A stretch of 64,000 nucleotides of DNA from the NCBI GenBank assembly GCA_905183005.1, contig CAJJDO010000008.1:64927-128926 (forward strand). Reading direction: 5' to 3'. Numbering within the stretch: the stretch's first letter is position 1; each line of letters starts with the position of its first letter. Under the pieces are notes generated by a model. It was not told where the DNA came from. It saw nothing but the letters and a program-made list of their open reading frames with translations, and made no database searches. Of this stretch, positions 37,916 through 53,000 are shown piece after piece. The position numbers were made by a program, and so were the translations under genes. The DNA comes from Paramecium pentaurelia (Eukaryota > Ciliophora > Oligohymenophorea > Peniculida > Parameciidae).

Positions 37916-38303
37916 ATGAGGATGGAAATTATTATAGAACATAAGCATTTAAACAGGATTGTCAATTAAAATGAGAAACAAATTTTGAACTTTCTGCTTT
38001 GTTTCTCTATAAAGACAAAACCTAAATTACCAAACAAGTAATCAATTTATTTAATGTCTTTAATCAAGAGAGACTAGAAATAAGTTGAAAATTTTATGTA
38101 TTTTTGTCATAAATTATTAAATATGGTAAATTCAAATTCTAATGTCAAAGAGATTTTCAAATCATTCCAATAGAATTGATGACCATTAAAGCAGGTATTC
38201 AACCTTTCATTTACTCTATAAAAATCTAAAAAGAAATTTAAATAATGATTGCCCCATAGCAACATAAGTAGTTTAATGTTCAACATTAAATTAAACAAAA
38301 TGA
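37916..38303 (+). CDS. Small unknown protein
   Basis: 120 residues, one 25-nt intron (38126-38150). Starts MRMEIIIEHKHLNRIVNQ. Helical, basic; after the intron it reads RIDDHQSRYSTFHLLYKNLK. Without intron removal the frame ends at TGA (38179). Not recognised. Confidence 0.62.
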
Positions 38304-38366
38304 AAAATTAAAAAAAATTTATTATAAAATGTTGTTTTAAATTTGATTGTTAATAGGAGAATCTAT

Positions 38367-39378
38367 ATGGTGAATTTTAGATTTACTAATTGCATATCAA
38401 TTAACATTTGTTTGGGGTTATTATTCAATGTCAAAAAGAAGAAAATCAATGTTATCATTTGTCTATACTTGAGGGTGAATTCTTAAGAAAAATACATGAG
38501 ATAATTTGTTGAAATGGATACAGGGTAGAATTTTCTTTTAGAAAATGTCCAATTTAGGTTAGATCATTAAATTATTCATTAGTAATAATATGGAACCTTA
38601 CCCAATGGAATTTTAATCAATCAAAGATACAGTTTCATATACTAAAAAAAATTGTTTAAAACAAAAGTATCTCAATTTAGTAAGGTGATTAAATAAGAGA
38701 TCATTCTAAATCAATATATATAAGTTGTACTCTCTGTTAAAGAGAAAGTTAGAACAAGAATCTTATACATGGTTAAGGTGATTTATTATAATAAATATTT
38801 AGGAACTATAAAATTTTTAATTAACATTAATTACTAATAAGTGACTTCTTTATACAAATACTTAAGGACTTTTTTGTTATTTAATGTTTTAAATAACAAA
38901 TTGAATATTATAAAAAGATTTCGAGAAAGCTTTAGATTATTAAATTTGTTATATTAATTATATCGATGATAGATTTGATGTTCCTATTACTCATTTGAAA
39001 GATATTATAAAATCAATTGAATTATAAAGCATTGATTCTAAAATATAATTAATGAAAAATTTAATGAAAAGTAATCAACAAAAGATTGAAATAGCTTAGA
39101 GTGAAAAATTATTACGTGATCTTGACTTGTATTAAAAAATATTTCTTTAAACAAAATATGAAAATAAAAAATAACAATGTTTAGCTATTAGAAGGCTTTT
39201 GCCAAATAAATAATATTCTTAACATTAATAACAATCATAATAATTATTTAGTAATCCAAGTCTGTAGTGTTTTAACACTTAATTAGATTAAGAAACTAGT
39301 TATTCTAATAATCAAAATTAAGTAAATATTCCTTAAGAATTTAGGAAAGAAAAAGAAAAAAGATAGCAATCTCGATGA
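38367..39378 (+). CDS. Unknown protein, C-terminal helical part
   Basis: 317 residues in the proposed model with introns 38841-38866 and 38886-38917. The C-terminal half is convincing: DFEKALDYQICYINY-like helix, DDRFDVPITHLKDIIKSIEL, a coiled coil (QLMKNLMKSNQQKIEIAQSE) and a Q/N-rich tail ending RKEKEKRQQSR. The N-terminal half (from MVNFRFTNCISINICLG) is open but of weaker texture; further introns could be hidden there. Family not recognised. Confidence 0.5.
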
Positions 39379-39785
39379 TTGATTGTTCAAAAATTTTCAA
39401 AATATCTAATAAAACTCAATATCCAACCTAAAATAAACCATTATAATCTTTAATGTAGAAAATTGTTATTGTAAATCATCAAGGTAGACCATAAACTTAT
39501 TACATGAAGTGAATTATATATGTTTATCATATTCTTTCAAATTCATATTATTAAACTATTTACTTTTCATAATGTAATCATATAGAGATTATAATCTATA
39601 TCTAAATTTAATTAAAATGTTAAATAATTCCATGAAATTTACCTAGATTTTAAGTGACATTTTAATGATTTTATATATATCATAGTTTAATAAAATTTAT
39701 GATAATGTTATTAAATATTATTTGATTTAATATAATGATGTGAAATTTTAAATAGAAATAAATTTATTTATAGATAAATTGATTT
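39379..39785. other. AT-rich spacer between convergent genes
   Basis: About 400 bases of A/T-rich sequence. Nothing recognised. Confidence 0.5.
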
Positions 39786-41984
39786 TCAATTTTCTAATTC
39801 ATTTTCAAATTCATCTTCATCATAATTTTCTGATTTATTAGTTCTATTTTTGATTTAATATTTAGGTTCACTTTCTGAATAATCATCATTCTAATCATTA
39901 GAATTTTAATCTAATTAATAATCATCATCATTCATATCATTATCTTCAACATAATATTTATCTTCATCTTCATCATCATCTTATGATTGTTTTCCTTTCA
40001 ATTAATTATGAAAAACTTCCTAATATAATTATTCCCCATCTTCTTCATCTTCATCCTCTTAAAGTAATTATAATTCATAAAAATTAGGTTCAGAATAACT
40101 TCTAATTAATCCATGTTTCATTAAATAAGTTTAAGATGATTTATCTATTCCTTATTCTATTTAAGGATCATAGACCTTTTATTCAACTTCAAATAAATAT
40201 AAGATTTATTCTTATTTTAATCTTAGTTACTTAAAGAAGAAACAATTTCGTTTTTATTATCCTCTATAATATTTTAATAATTCTTCAAGAGCATTTTCAT
40301 CTTCGTTATCATTAGAATCACAAATTTCTTTTAAATATTTAAGAATTAAAGATCCATTTAATTTTCTAATATTTTGACAATCTTTAATTACCTAACTGAA
40401 TAATTATATAATGTACTTTTAAAAGAAGATATTAATATTCAATTTATTAAAGACTCTATTATTTTTGTTGTTTTAAAAATGAATCCAATAAAGAGAATAA
40501 ATCAAAATATTTGAAATTTTAACCATTAAGTTTTTATTCTAACATTTATATAATGTTAATAAATAATTTCGAAATAGAAATTTCTAAAATTTTGGATTCA
40601 ATTTTATCATAAATAGGCCAGAAACCTATTATATTCATAAATTCTGATTTGACAATTTCATTCTATTAAGTTAAATTGATATTGATATTATAAGGATATT
40701 ATTGATTATGTTTTTCTATTAAATATCTAGCAAGTAACATAGCATCTGGTTTATCTAGAAGAAATGGTTATTTAGATAATCTATCATGTAATGAACTAAA
40801 ATCAATAGAAATAGAAGTCTAATTAAATAAATGACGATCTAATTTGACTATTGGTATTTATGCTGAACTTAATCTTAGTCTTAATTCCAATCCTAAATTA
40901 TATTAAATAATAGATACTTATTTCTGATAGATCATTTAATTTAACAGGTTCATCAATTAAATCCATTACAGATCTATTTACACTTTAACTCAATATATTA
41001 TTATTATTAGTACTGTTATTAGTATTATTATTAATTTTAAATGATTGATCTCTTTTGGTAGTACTATTAAGTGATTTATCCATAAATTTTTATGGATTAG
41101 GTTTTTTAATAGTAATTTATTTAGTTTATTTAGTGTTTAATGAAATTCTATCAATATCATTTTTAAGATCTAAAATTTATTTATCTTTAATTTTAAGTTT
41201 GTTTTTAGCTTCATTTTAATATTTATTATAAATTTTATCAAGTTCTTAATATGCTTAAACCATTTATTATAATTTTTCTGATAATGCTTTATTTTCTTCC
41301 ATATAATATTCTAATTCTTATTACATTTATTTAATTAATTATTCTCTCTACATTAACATTTCTTTAAATTTATTTTATTCATTTTCAAATTACTTTTAAT
41401 AAATATTATCAGTTATTAATTATTCTATAATTTATGATAGTCGTATAGTTTCATCTTAATATTATTTACATTCAATTTCTAATTCTGTAAGTTTTGTATA
41501 TTTAGATGTCTTTTTCATATTTTATAGTTCTTATTTTGAATCATTTAATTGTTCATTTAATTATTTGACTTAATTTTTTAAGTTTAATATCATTTAATTA
41601 TCTTATGTTGGAGTTTAATAAAATCTTTTCATATTTCCTGTCTATTCCATTTCTTCAATAATATTTGTACATTTGACTAAATCTTTCTTTGAACAATAAT
41701 TAATATAGTTTTACTTCTAAATTAACATTTTTAGTCTTTAATTTAATATTCTCATCTCTTAATTAGTTCACTATCAATTTTAATTAATGACTCTCTTCAT
41801 ATAACTTTTCCCAATCCATTTTCTGTGTAGAACCACTTGGCTTATTAGATTTAATTCCTATTGGTAATTTATAAGGACTATAAATATATATTTATTTATA
41901 TAAATACTTGGATGATTTGTTTTATTCTTTATTACTTTTCTCTTATTCTCTTGATTAACATCCAGATGCACTTGATGGTCTCAT
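39786..41984 (-). CDS. Coiled-coil protein with strongly acidic C-terminus
   Basis: 706 residues, introns 41687-41714, 40893-40917 and 40392-40416. Starts MRPSSASGCQSREQEKSNK. A coiled coil spans residues ~75-290, an N/T-rich linker (NNNTNNSTNNNN) follows, then a more globular part (~330-520; VDRSVMDLIDEPVKLNDLS, LSKQPFLLDKPDAMLLARYL, EFMNIIGFWPIYDKIESKIL) and a tail of Asp/Glu runs (DDDEDEDKYYVEDNDMNDDD). The globular part is reminiscent of EF-hand/IQ-associated ciliary proteins but no motif is definitive. Divergent from the next gene, 198 bases apart. Confidence 0.78.
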
Positions 41985-42182
41985 TTATTTATTATTTGTA
42001 AACTAATTTAAGTATAAAATATTATAATTTACAGATTTATCATATTGAATAATTAAAATCATCTCTTCTATTACCAATATACATTTTATTTACTCTATAA
42101 CAAATTACAAATAATATAATAACGGAAACCTTAAATAATGATTTAACTACTTTATTTTTATAAAATAATAAAAATTATTATT

Positions 42183-43898
42183 ATGAATGAAATTCATAAA
42201 GGGTAATCAAATGAAGTTCCCCAATTAAAATATATAAGTTATGAAGATAAATTAGAGTTCTATAGAAATGTTAGATAATGGCATAATAAATTTATTTATT
42301 AGTAATTTGATTTAAGTGGTTTGAAAGGTATTCATTTAGATAAAAATGAAAAATTCAATATATTAAAAGAGTAATTGACTTCATTTAATAAATAAGTAAA
42401 TATTTACATTAAATTAGTTACAATAAGCAGAAATTAGCAAAATAACTCCTTAGAATTTTCCATCTCGTTATAATTTTCATTCTTAGATTTTATAATTATT
42501 AAGAGAAGCTTAACTATCTACAAATAAAGAATAATAAGAAGAATTTATATAAAAAATATATGATTGGAATAATTAAGAATAAATAAGATCTTTAAAGAGT
42601 AGATGTAAACATACATAATCAGTTGATTACAAATATGAAAGTTCTAATTTTGATGGTACAACAAATGATGAAACTAAAAGACATTTTTTAGATTTTAGTG
42701 AATAAAAATAATTGCCTAGTTAGATAATACAAGAAAATATAAGAGATTTTAAATAATAATAAAGAACTATTCATAAAGAAATAGATCCTCCTGATGTTAG
42801 GTATCAAAATTTTATATATTTCAAGATTATAATAATATTCAAGAAAAACATTAATTCAATAATAATTATAGATTTCATAATTAAAACCAGAGTCATAATC
42901 ATCCTTTTTTCCTACATAAAATAATATTAATAGATTTTCTGTTTATGAAGAATAAGAATAATAAGAAAAAGATACAGAAAATGAAGAGAATAAAATGCCT
43001 ATAGAACCAATAAAAGTATTTTTAAAAGATGATTAAGATTTGAGTATATAAAGATAATAAAGTAAATCATTTGAAGTCAAATAAATGTATTAATAATATT
43101 AACCATCTAATTCAGAAATTGAAGCATCATTATAATAAAGATGGATTACAAATAGATAAAAAGAATATAAAAACTAAAAAGAAGATTAAGAATTAGTAAA
43201 TTCTATGTTAAAATGGTCAAAAAATAAATCAAGAATATAAAAAGAAATGGATAGAAGATAAGATTCATCTTAATTTGGAAGTAGATATTAATAATTAGAT
43301 TTAATTCCAGATTCTCCTTTATAAACAAAAAAATAATATTATATTGGATATGATCCAAAAATTATTAATTTAAAATAATTACCAATTATTGTTAATACTT
43401 CAAAAAATAATTCAGTTAGAACAATGATTGAAATGGAAGAATCAGTTTCTAAATAAAAGATTGAAACTACAAAAAAGAAATATACAAGTTTATTAAATTT
43501 ATCAAATATTGAAATTACTCCAATTAAATAATAATAATCATAATAATAATAATCATTATCTATTTATGGTTTAAATGATCAAAAAAATAGATCAATCTCT
43601 TAAAAAAATAAAATGGCTAGTGTAATTGATGCATTTAGTCCTGAAAAAGTTTCAGAAGAATAATTGAAAGAAGTATATGAAGTATATAAATTTTATATAT
43701 ATAAAATAGATTAAAAATAGAATGGCTAAACATAAAATAGTTATTCCATTAAAAAAAATAATGACTGGTTTAATTGCACCTACTGTAGATAAAAATAATC
43801 TATATGATAAAATACCAGATATTGGATCAATGATAATGAGTAATCCATTTGAAGTAGCAAAGAAAACTAAGAAAAAGAAAAAGAAAAAGAAGGAATGA
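42183..43898 (+). CDS. Large low-complexity Q/K/N/S-rich protein with basic tail
   Basis: 546 residues, introns 42396-42417, 42801-42825 and 43682-43709. Starts MNEIHKGQSNEVPQLK. No globular domain: Q, K, S, N and E dominate, with many SP/TP sites. The C-terminal exon is different, IVIPLKKIMTGLIAPTVD, and ends in an uninterrupted lysine run (KKTKKKKKKKKE), like a nucleolar or nucleic-acid-binding tail. Function unknown. Confidence 0.75.
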
Positions 43899-44061
43899 AT
43901 TTGTATACTTAATCTATAACACTTTTAATTGTTATACATATTAATTTTATAATAGAATATATATATGATCATAAAAATAAAGAAATTTAAATATTATCAT
44001 TTTAGATCATCAAATTTCAAAATAATCTTATAATTATTATATTAAATTAAAATAGGTTCGA

Positions 44062-47000
44062 ATGAATCAACCTATTACTTATTCATCTTTAATATCTCTA
44101 TCATTAGCTAAATTCCCTCAAATTTACATGTATACAGATGGATTTATGAGCAATGACTTTCAATTAATTAGTTTTAATAGTGTTCATGGTAATCTATTTC
44201 ATGATTTTCAAAATACTGTTTTTAGAATTATACCTGTCTTAAACTTTAAATGGACTTAAAAGTTATTAAAGGAAATAGTTTAAGAAGATTTCTAGAAACT
44301 AAGTGAAATTTAAAGTAATTGATTTATATATAAACAAAGTCGTAAAACAAAGAAAAGGTTAGATTTAGAGTTTAAGAACAAATTTAGATGGAGAAGTTAC
44401 ATCTAATATATCATTAACAAGTAAATTAACAGGAGTACCTCTAATATTTGGTTCATCTACATTTATGCTTGTTCATGTTACATCACTAAAATTTTTAACA
44501 TTAAATGATGAAAATCCAGAAGATCTACATTTTTAATTAAAAGACTTTCCAGAGGAAGGTAGCATAATGAAATTCACTCCTTGTCTTAATTTCTAAAAAT
44601 TACGAACTAACATAGTATATAATAAAGATGCTGTAATATTGTCAAGTACAAAAGTTGTCTGCAATAGACCACCTTCATTATATACTTTCTATAAAGGATA
44701 AGAATATAAATATAAAGAATCAAAAGACAAATAATTAAAGAAATAATTTCAATAGGAAATAAAAAAGAGTAAGATTATTGGAAGTATTGAGTATTAAACT
44801 AGATGGAGAGTTGAAGGATATCATTGTGCTAGTAATAATGAAAAACAATCTGAATTTGATGATTATTTACATGTTGGAGATGTAATTGCTCTTTATTTAT
44901 CAGAATTAAAATTACATGTAAATGCATTAAAACCTTATGATCCATTTAAGAAGATATTATAAATATTAAAAATTGAAAATTTAACATCTGCTGAACCTTA
45001 AACTAAACAAAAAGATTAATTATTAAAATTAACAAAAACATAATAAAATTTAGATAAAGAATTTAATCTTAATTAATCAGATGCTAAAATCTTAAAAAAA
45101 ATATTAATTGAAGATGTAATTGTTACATTTTAAAATTTCAATTATTTTAATAGTACTGAATCTTAAAAGAAATTATCAGATTTACCAAATAGTTGTTTTT
45201 GGAAAATTGAAAGTGCAGATTAAATGAGTGGAGGAAGAGTAGATTGGAATAAAATATATAGATTAAGACATTTTTAAACTGGTAGATATTTATAAATTAC
45301 AAAAAATGGAAATTTAGTTGATATGGAATTAATTTCAGAGCCTAATTAAAATGCTTTATTTAAATTCTCTTAGATTTAGAATTCAGAAGATTCAGAAGTA
45401 ACATATATTAAAAGAGATTCATTTTATTATTTATTACATATTGTAACTGGTCAATATTTAGGTATTAGTGATGAAGTAAATGAATTAAATCCAAAGATTG
45501 AATAATTATCAAAAGAAGCTGAAGTTGAAGTTAAATAGGCATATTTATCTGTAGTTTAGAATCATTATACTACATTTAGAGTTAAAAAGATTGATTTTTC
45601 AGATATGTGGGAAACCTATATGTTATAATATAGTTTACCATTCTTTTTAGAAGCAATTGATTATATTTAAAAATTGCATTAAAAACATATAGTAAATAGT
45701 ACTATAGCTTATAATGATGAAGATATCAAAAGCAAATTACATTTCTATTAAATATTTTTAAAATTAGATAGAATGTTAGATATGTATTGTGAATTTATAA
45801 ATAATAAATTAATTTCTAATATTAGTACTAAATAAGAATATTCTTATATTGTTACAAATAGATAAAATGTAGTAAGAGAATAGAATATATTTATATTATT
45901 AGTTTGGATGTTATTTAGATGTTTTCCTAATAGATAAATTATAGAAAAATATCCATAAAAATTTGAAGGAATGAAAATTGATTTTATGGATGAAAAAGAT
46001 TTTATATTTCGTGTATAATCATTTCTATAGAGTAATACACTTAAACATCATCCAAGAATGCTTGTTAAATTAGAAGATGGACATAATAAAAGATAGATAT
46101 ATTTATCATATAAAGTATATATGACAATAAAAGATTTTTGTAAAGATAACAAAAATAATTAAAAAACTTTAATGAAACTATTAAATATATTTTATAATCA
46201 TATAGGTTTAGGTGATTAGATTGTTGATACATTAGCAAATTCTATTTCTAAAACTAAATCTATTTTATAATAATTACCAAAAACTATGATAAGTATGCCT
46301 TAAAAGCCTAATTAAGATGAACATCATAATTAATCAGCATCTTAAGATAAATCTTAATTATAGATTGAATAAAATAAGATTATAGATTAATCTAATTTAT
46401 CTATGACTACTCCTCATAATAAAAGTAAAGACAGAGTTTCTTAAAAGGAAATAGAATTATAAAGAGAAAAAGAAAAAGAATAATAAAAATTAAAAGAATA
46501 ATAAGAAAAATAAAAAGAAAAGGAGAAATAATAAAAAAATGAAAGTAATTCTTTATAAGCAATTATTTTAAAATTACTTGAATTTCCACCTTTTTCAAAA
46601 CCAGATATAATATATTTATTAGCAACTGTATGTTAATCTTTAGAATCTCCAGTATTTGTTAATTAAAATTTAATATATAGAGCATTTTTTGAAAACAAAT
46701 TAATTTATAATCATGCATTTATGAAATTAACATATAAATTTGGAGATTTATTACTTACTTGTTAAGATAAGAATGATTAACCAGTAACAATAAAATTTTT
46801 AGATTTCTTTGATGATCCAAGATTAGAAACTGGATCAAATTATTAAAGATAATTTGAATATATAAAAAATGAATTAAATTTAATAGCAAATTTATGTTTA
46901 AGTAGAAATACTTTAGCTTGTAAAACATTTTAATAAACATTTTTATTTAATAAAACGTTACCATTTGTAGAAAATAGTAATTTAAAAGAAGAAATTAGAG

Positions 47001-50000
47001 CAGTATTTTTAAAATTAATAAGAGTATTATATATAGATTAAGAACCTTATTAAACATAAAAAAGACCAGAATTAGTTAGAGAAATTATATATGATAAATC
47101 AATTTTAACAACAAAACTAATAAAATAAGATGGAGGAATATTATCAATGTTAAAAATGAATGCTAATAATTATGTATCATTTGAAGAGATTTAAAAACGT
47201 TAATTAGAACCATTAATATCAAAGGATACAATATTATATTAAACTATGAGAGTAAAAAAATTAAAACAATAATAAATTAATTGGGAAAGAATCTAAAAAG
47301 AATAAGCAATAGATGAATCTGAAGTAGAAGAATCTGAAGAAGTTAAAAAATTCTTATAATCTTTAATAAAAATTTTAATTTAACATATTTAAGAATCTGC
47401 TTCAAAATTGACTTCTTTGAAATAAGGTAGATTAATTTACAATATATTAACATTAGAAGTTATTTAAATAGTTAAATTAATATTTTAATTTGGTTTTTTT
47501 AATTAAGAATATATTAAACCTCCAAATTAACATACAAAAAAATCATAAGCAATTATGAGAGAAATAGAAAAATAAATAAAAAATTCTGAAATTGAATAAA
47601 TTATTTAATTATTAGCTTAATTATTAGAATATGATGAATAATATAATTAAGCTCTAGAAAATGCAAATGTTTAAAGAAAATTTATAGAAAATAAATTAAA
47701 GAGAGATGAGAGAAAGAAGAAAAATGCATTTGATGATTTAGCTAATTTGGGTAACATTAATCTTGATATGATGAATTTATTAGATGGAGCAGAAAAATAA
47801 AAAAAAGAAAGAAAAATTATTCATTAAGATATTGAAATGGAAATAATTAATGATCCATTATTCAGAAAAGTAAAATAATTAAAGAAAATATTAGATAAAT
47901 GTTCAAATAAAACTTTTTCAATTAAATAAGAAGATTAATTTACATAATATGAAGTTTAAATAAAGATGGAAATTTGTGAAATATTTATATTATTATTGGG
48001 AATGAGATAAGATTTTCTAATTGATAATGCAATTGATTTCTTTAAATAATAATTTGTACCTTATTAAGTAAGTTAATTAGATGAAAATCATACATACACT
48101 GATTTACTCCCTGAATTAGGAATTGAAGTTGGAGAAGATGTTGATTCTATTTAAACTATGAAAGAATATTGTGAAAAATTTTAAACTGTTAGAAATTTTG
48201 ATGTTATTCTAGATAGACCATTTTATGAAACATTAATATTGTCATTATTCTTTTCAACTGATGCAAAATTATCAAATAAAATTGTTGAATTAATAGAAAA
48301 ATATTCAAGTTAAAGATATGATTTAGTCTAAAATCTAACAGAATTATAAGTTGTTGTATCTATGGAAACTATTGCCTTTTATAAAAAATGGTCAAGACTA
48401 TTAAATAAATTAAAAAGAAATATACCAAATTGTTAAGCTTGGTTATAATTAGATACTCCTTAAAAATTAAATGGAAGAAATGAAACTAATTTCTAAAAAA
48501 ATCTTAAATTAGTTAAAAAGATTATTGATGTATTTTAAGAAAATGCTGGTGATAATTAAAGAATGAAAATAAAATAAAGAATATTTAAACATGTAGGAGG
48601 ATTTGATTCTATGCTTGAATTAATGTTATCTTGTATGATTATGATAGTAAATAATAGATAAGTATTTTCATTCAAAGAAGCTCCTACTAGTTTTTCTTAA
48701 TATTAATAACATTTGGCAAAATTGATTTTATAATTATTAGAATGTATCCTTCAAATTATGGTATTCTTTGGAAAGAATTCTATTGAAAATTAAGAATTAG
48801 TATTTCATAAAGTTGTACCTCATTTAACTAAATATAGGAGAAACAATTTTAGTCAATCACAATTTATTACTGATTTATTAAATGATAATCCAAAATTAAC
48901 TTAACATATCAATAGAGATAGAGAAATTGAATATTTTTTTAAGTTGATCAAAAAACATGGAAGATACACTGAATTTATAGACTTTTTCTTAATTATTTTA
49001 AAAAATGCAGAAAGTAATAAAACTGGTTAAAGTAATGTCTTATCTATGCATATAATCAATTTTGTTTTAGACAAAAAATATTTTGAATATTGCAATGTAA
49101 TTATTATTAAATTGATATTAGCCCTTTGTTCCATAACCAAAACTCAAAGGAAAGTCATTGTTTTATCAACATAAACCTTAATCATCATATCTAGGAAAAT
49201 TTATTATTGTAATTATTATTTTAATATTCTTTAGATGTTAGCTTAATGCTTAAAAAATTACATTGGAGTATCTTTAACTTATAGAGCTTAGCAAACTTTT
49301 AAATTGAATTTATTATTAGAGAGTTTAGTTTAAATATCTTCAGAAGAAAGAGAAACAGCTTTTGAATAATTTAACTAATTAGAAGTTAAAACATGCATAT
49401 TTGAAATTATTATGGTTGTTTTAGAAAGAGCAGAGAAAAAGAACTTAGAAATAATGTCATGTTCTTAAAAAATTTAAGAATTTCTAGTACTTGAATCTTA
49501 ATTCTTAAACTCAAGACCATAATTTTCAAATGCCTAATTGATCTATCTATTTTAAAAACAATCCCCTTTTCTTCTTTAATATTTCAAAGCCTTTTACAAA
49601 GATGCAGGTGCTAAATTATTTTAAAATGCTGAATAATCTAAAGTTGAACGCAAAAAAATTTAGGAGTATGGAAAAGCCTTTTTAAATGCACTTAATCATA
49701 TGAGTCAAAAAACTATTATGGAAGATGTTCCAAAAATAACAATGGTTGAAGAATTATGTAAAGCTTTAAAAATTGATATTCCCAAATCATTTAGAAGACC
49801 TGTAAATTCAGATGATGAATAAGATGATGATGAAGAAGAATAAGAAGATGAAGCTGATGATAAAGCAAAATAAATCTCAATGGATGTATCAAATGAAAAT
49901 ACACACTAAAAAGGCAGCTTTACAACAGGACCACCATTAGTAAATGAAAATACAGCAAGAGCATTTTTATAGAAATTTAAATCTTTGAAGGCAAAATAAT

Positions 50001-53000
50001 TATAGACAGATAAAAAAGATGATGAAGATAATGAATCAAAATAAATCAATTACTTTTGGCAATTATTTGTTTCATTATTATCAGATAATGAACAAGTACA
50101 TGAAGCTATAAAAGAAGAGAAATAAATATTTGCTAATAGTGTTTGGAATGTAAGTTAAATGTTTCAATCTGATATCAAATCTGATTAAAAAGATTTAGTA
50201 TTAAATTAAGAAGATGTTGTTAAGAATTTATTAAATTATATATAATATTGGTAAGTTAATGCAGCTGATAAGAAAAGTGTTCTTTTTATCTTTAAAGCAT
50301 TAAAATAGATTTTAAAGAATCCATTTAGATCTGATGATTTAGATGAATTAAGAGAAAGATAAGAAATTTTGAATAAATTAAATGCAACTAAAATATTAAT
50401 GTAATTATTATGGAGTGAAGATGAAAATGATCTACAATATTTAACAACTCTTTTATCCTTATTTTGCATGTTATTAAAAAAAGGTAATTTAGTTGTATAA
50501 ACAACAATATTGGAATATTCTAAATCAAATTAAGAATGTGAGAAACTTTATTTCAAATTGAATTTAATAATTTCTAATTATATTAATTCTAATCCAGCTG
50601 AATTAAAATAATAAGGTAAATTATAAACTAAATTAATATGTAAAACTTTATAATTTATGTAATTATTATGTGAAGGACATAATTTATAATTATAAGAATA
50701 TTTACATTAATAAACAAATTCTAAAACTTCTTATGATTTAGTTTTATAAATTGTAAGACTTTAACAATGTATAAAAATTGATAATAAAAATTATGGAATT
50801 GTTACTTAATGCTTTGATACAATAACAGAAGTTATTTAAGGACCTTGTAAAACTAATTAAATAGCTTTATCAAACTCTAAATTTATGGAGTATATTGTAG
50901 ATGTCTTATCTGAAAATGAAAAGTTATTTGAGACTTAAGAAGTCTAAAAAAAACAAGAAGCAAAATTACTTGGAGTTATTTTTAAATAAGTATAAACACA
51001 GAAAAAAGAATTTAAAAGCTTTAATCAAATGGGATAAACAAAAGAACAATAAGGAATTAAAAGAAACAAAATTATGGATCCAACAAAACCTTATAATCTT
51101 ACTTTGCATTTAGCAAAATTAGCAAGACTAAAACTAAAAGCCTTAATTTCATTAGTTTCTTTAGTAGAATGTTGTGATCTATAAGATAATTTAATCTTAA
51201 GAATTATTAGAGCTATTCCTATAAGAGTGTTAACTAATAATATGTCAAGAGTATATTCATTATTTTAGTAATATTTTAAAGATGAATATAAAGAAGAATT
51301 ATTTGGAAGAGCAGAATAATTAATAATATTGACAGAGGAAGAAGAAAAGTATGAATTAGTTGTAGAAATTGGGTTTTATATTTATATTTTGATGTAAATC
51401 TTTGTAGCAAGTAAAAAGGGAAAAGATATTTTATAAGAAGACATAGAAATGAGAGAAATATTAAATGAATTTGATGTTGATAGAGCAGATGAATAGTAAA
51501 ATGGTTTATTTAGTGGAATTTCTAAATTAGGAGGTTAGATGTTATAAGTAGGATTGGGAGGACTTTAGAAATTCAAATAAGGAATTGAAGAAGTAGGTAA
51601 AACTGATGAAGATAGAAGAAAAGAAAAAGAAGCATAAGAATTAGAAGAGAAAAAGAAAAACAAAGAATTATTAAAAAATTCAATTAGATTCTTTAAGAAA
51701 AACTCTTGTTCTATCGAAATTGTTAGAGATGAAAAGGTTTATTAAGTATTCTTTCCAAAATTACCCTATTGTCATTAATTGCCAAAAGATTTAAAAACTG
51801 AATTTCATGATGAAGTCAATAGATCAAGTGCTAAAACTAAATTAAATTATCTAATGACTAAATCTGAAAGCATAATTAAGACTATGAAACATGAAGAATA
51901 TTTAAGAATATTATTTAATATTAATCCTATTTTTGGAGCTATTGCTTCTTAAGGAAAATTATGGGAACTTTGCTTATTTTTAACAACAATTGCTATCAAT
52001 TTAATTATATTATTTAGTTATTCCTAATTTTTAGTTCCAGATCAATATATGGATAATGATAGCAGAATTTAATATTATAGATTATATGAACCAAGATTAT
52101 TATGGTATGATTAACTAAGTATTACAAAACAAATTATTTTAATATTGGGAATATTAGATTTAGCATTCTCTTCCTTAATTGTATTTTTCTTTGCCCTTAA
52201 AAGAGCCCCATTAAAAGTTTATCATATTTGGGTTGGATTTTTCAGTACTTAAGGATTTTTTAAAATCATTATCAGATTAATCAAAAATTCTTTGGTTTCT
52301 ATATTTGTATTGTTATAAGATTTTGAAATACTTTATTATTCAGCTTATATTTTAGCTGGTATAGTGGGATTAGCAGCTCATCCATTCTTTTTCTGTGTTC
52401 ACTTAATGGATTTTCTAAAACTAGATTAACTGAAGACTGTTGTTTAAGCTATTTGGAAACCAAAAGTAGAATTAGGTTTGGCTCTTATGTTGTTAATAAT
52501 TATAGAGTATTATTTTAATATTTTGGCCTGGATTGTATTTTATAATTAATATCCTGCATCAGAAGAATCAGGTCAAGAGTATTGTAATGAATTTTGGAGA
52601 TGTCTTATCACAACATTTGATTGGACATTCAAATTTACAGGATCAATAGGTGCTCATTTATAAGATCCAGCAACTTTGGAAGAATTATAAAAATAAGCTG
52701 TTTTATAAGGGGATGAAGATGCTTCATATGATTATGTGAATGCAGATTAAACAGCTATTTATTATGAAAGATTCTTTTTTGATAATTTATTTAACATCAT
52801 GTTAGTGTTTATTTTATTAAACATGATTTAGGGTATTATTATTGATACATTTTCATCTTTAAGGGAAGATTTAGCTGAAAAAAACAAAGATATGGAATTT
52901 AAATGTTTTGTATGTGGCTTTGATATGGAAACATTAGATAAATCAAGTGATAGTGATAAAGGTTTTGCATTTCATATCAAATATGAGCATCATATGTGGA

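Noticed and set aside
37917..38180. Separate gene ending at TGA 38177-38179
   Set aside because: Removing a 25-nt intron (38126-38150) bypasses this TGA and gives a longer, protein-like product ending at 38303.
44050..44065. GGTTCGAAT resembling a tRNA T-loop
   Set aside because: It overlaps the ATG of the calcium-channel gene and no cloverleaf can be formed.
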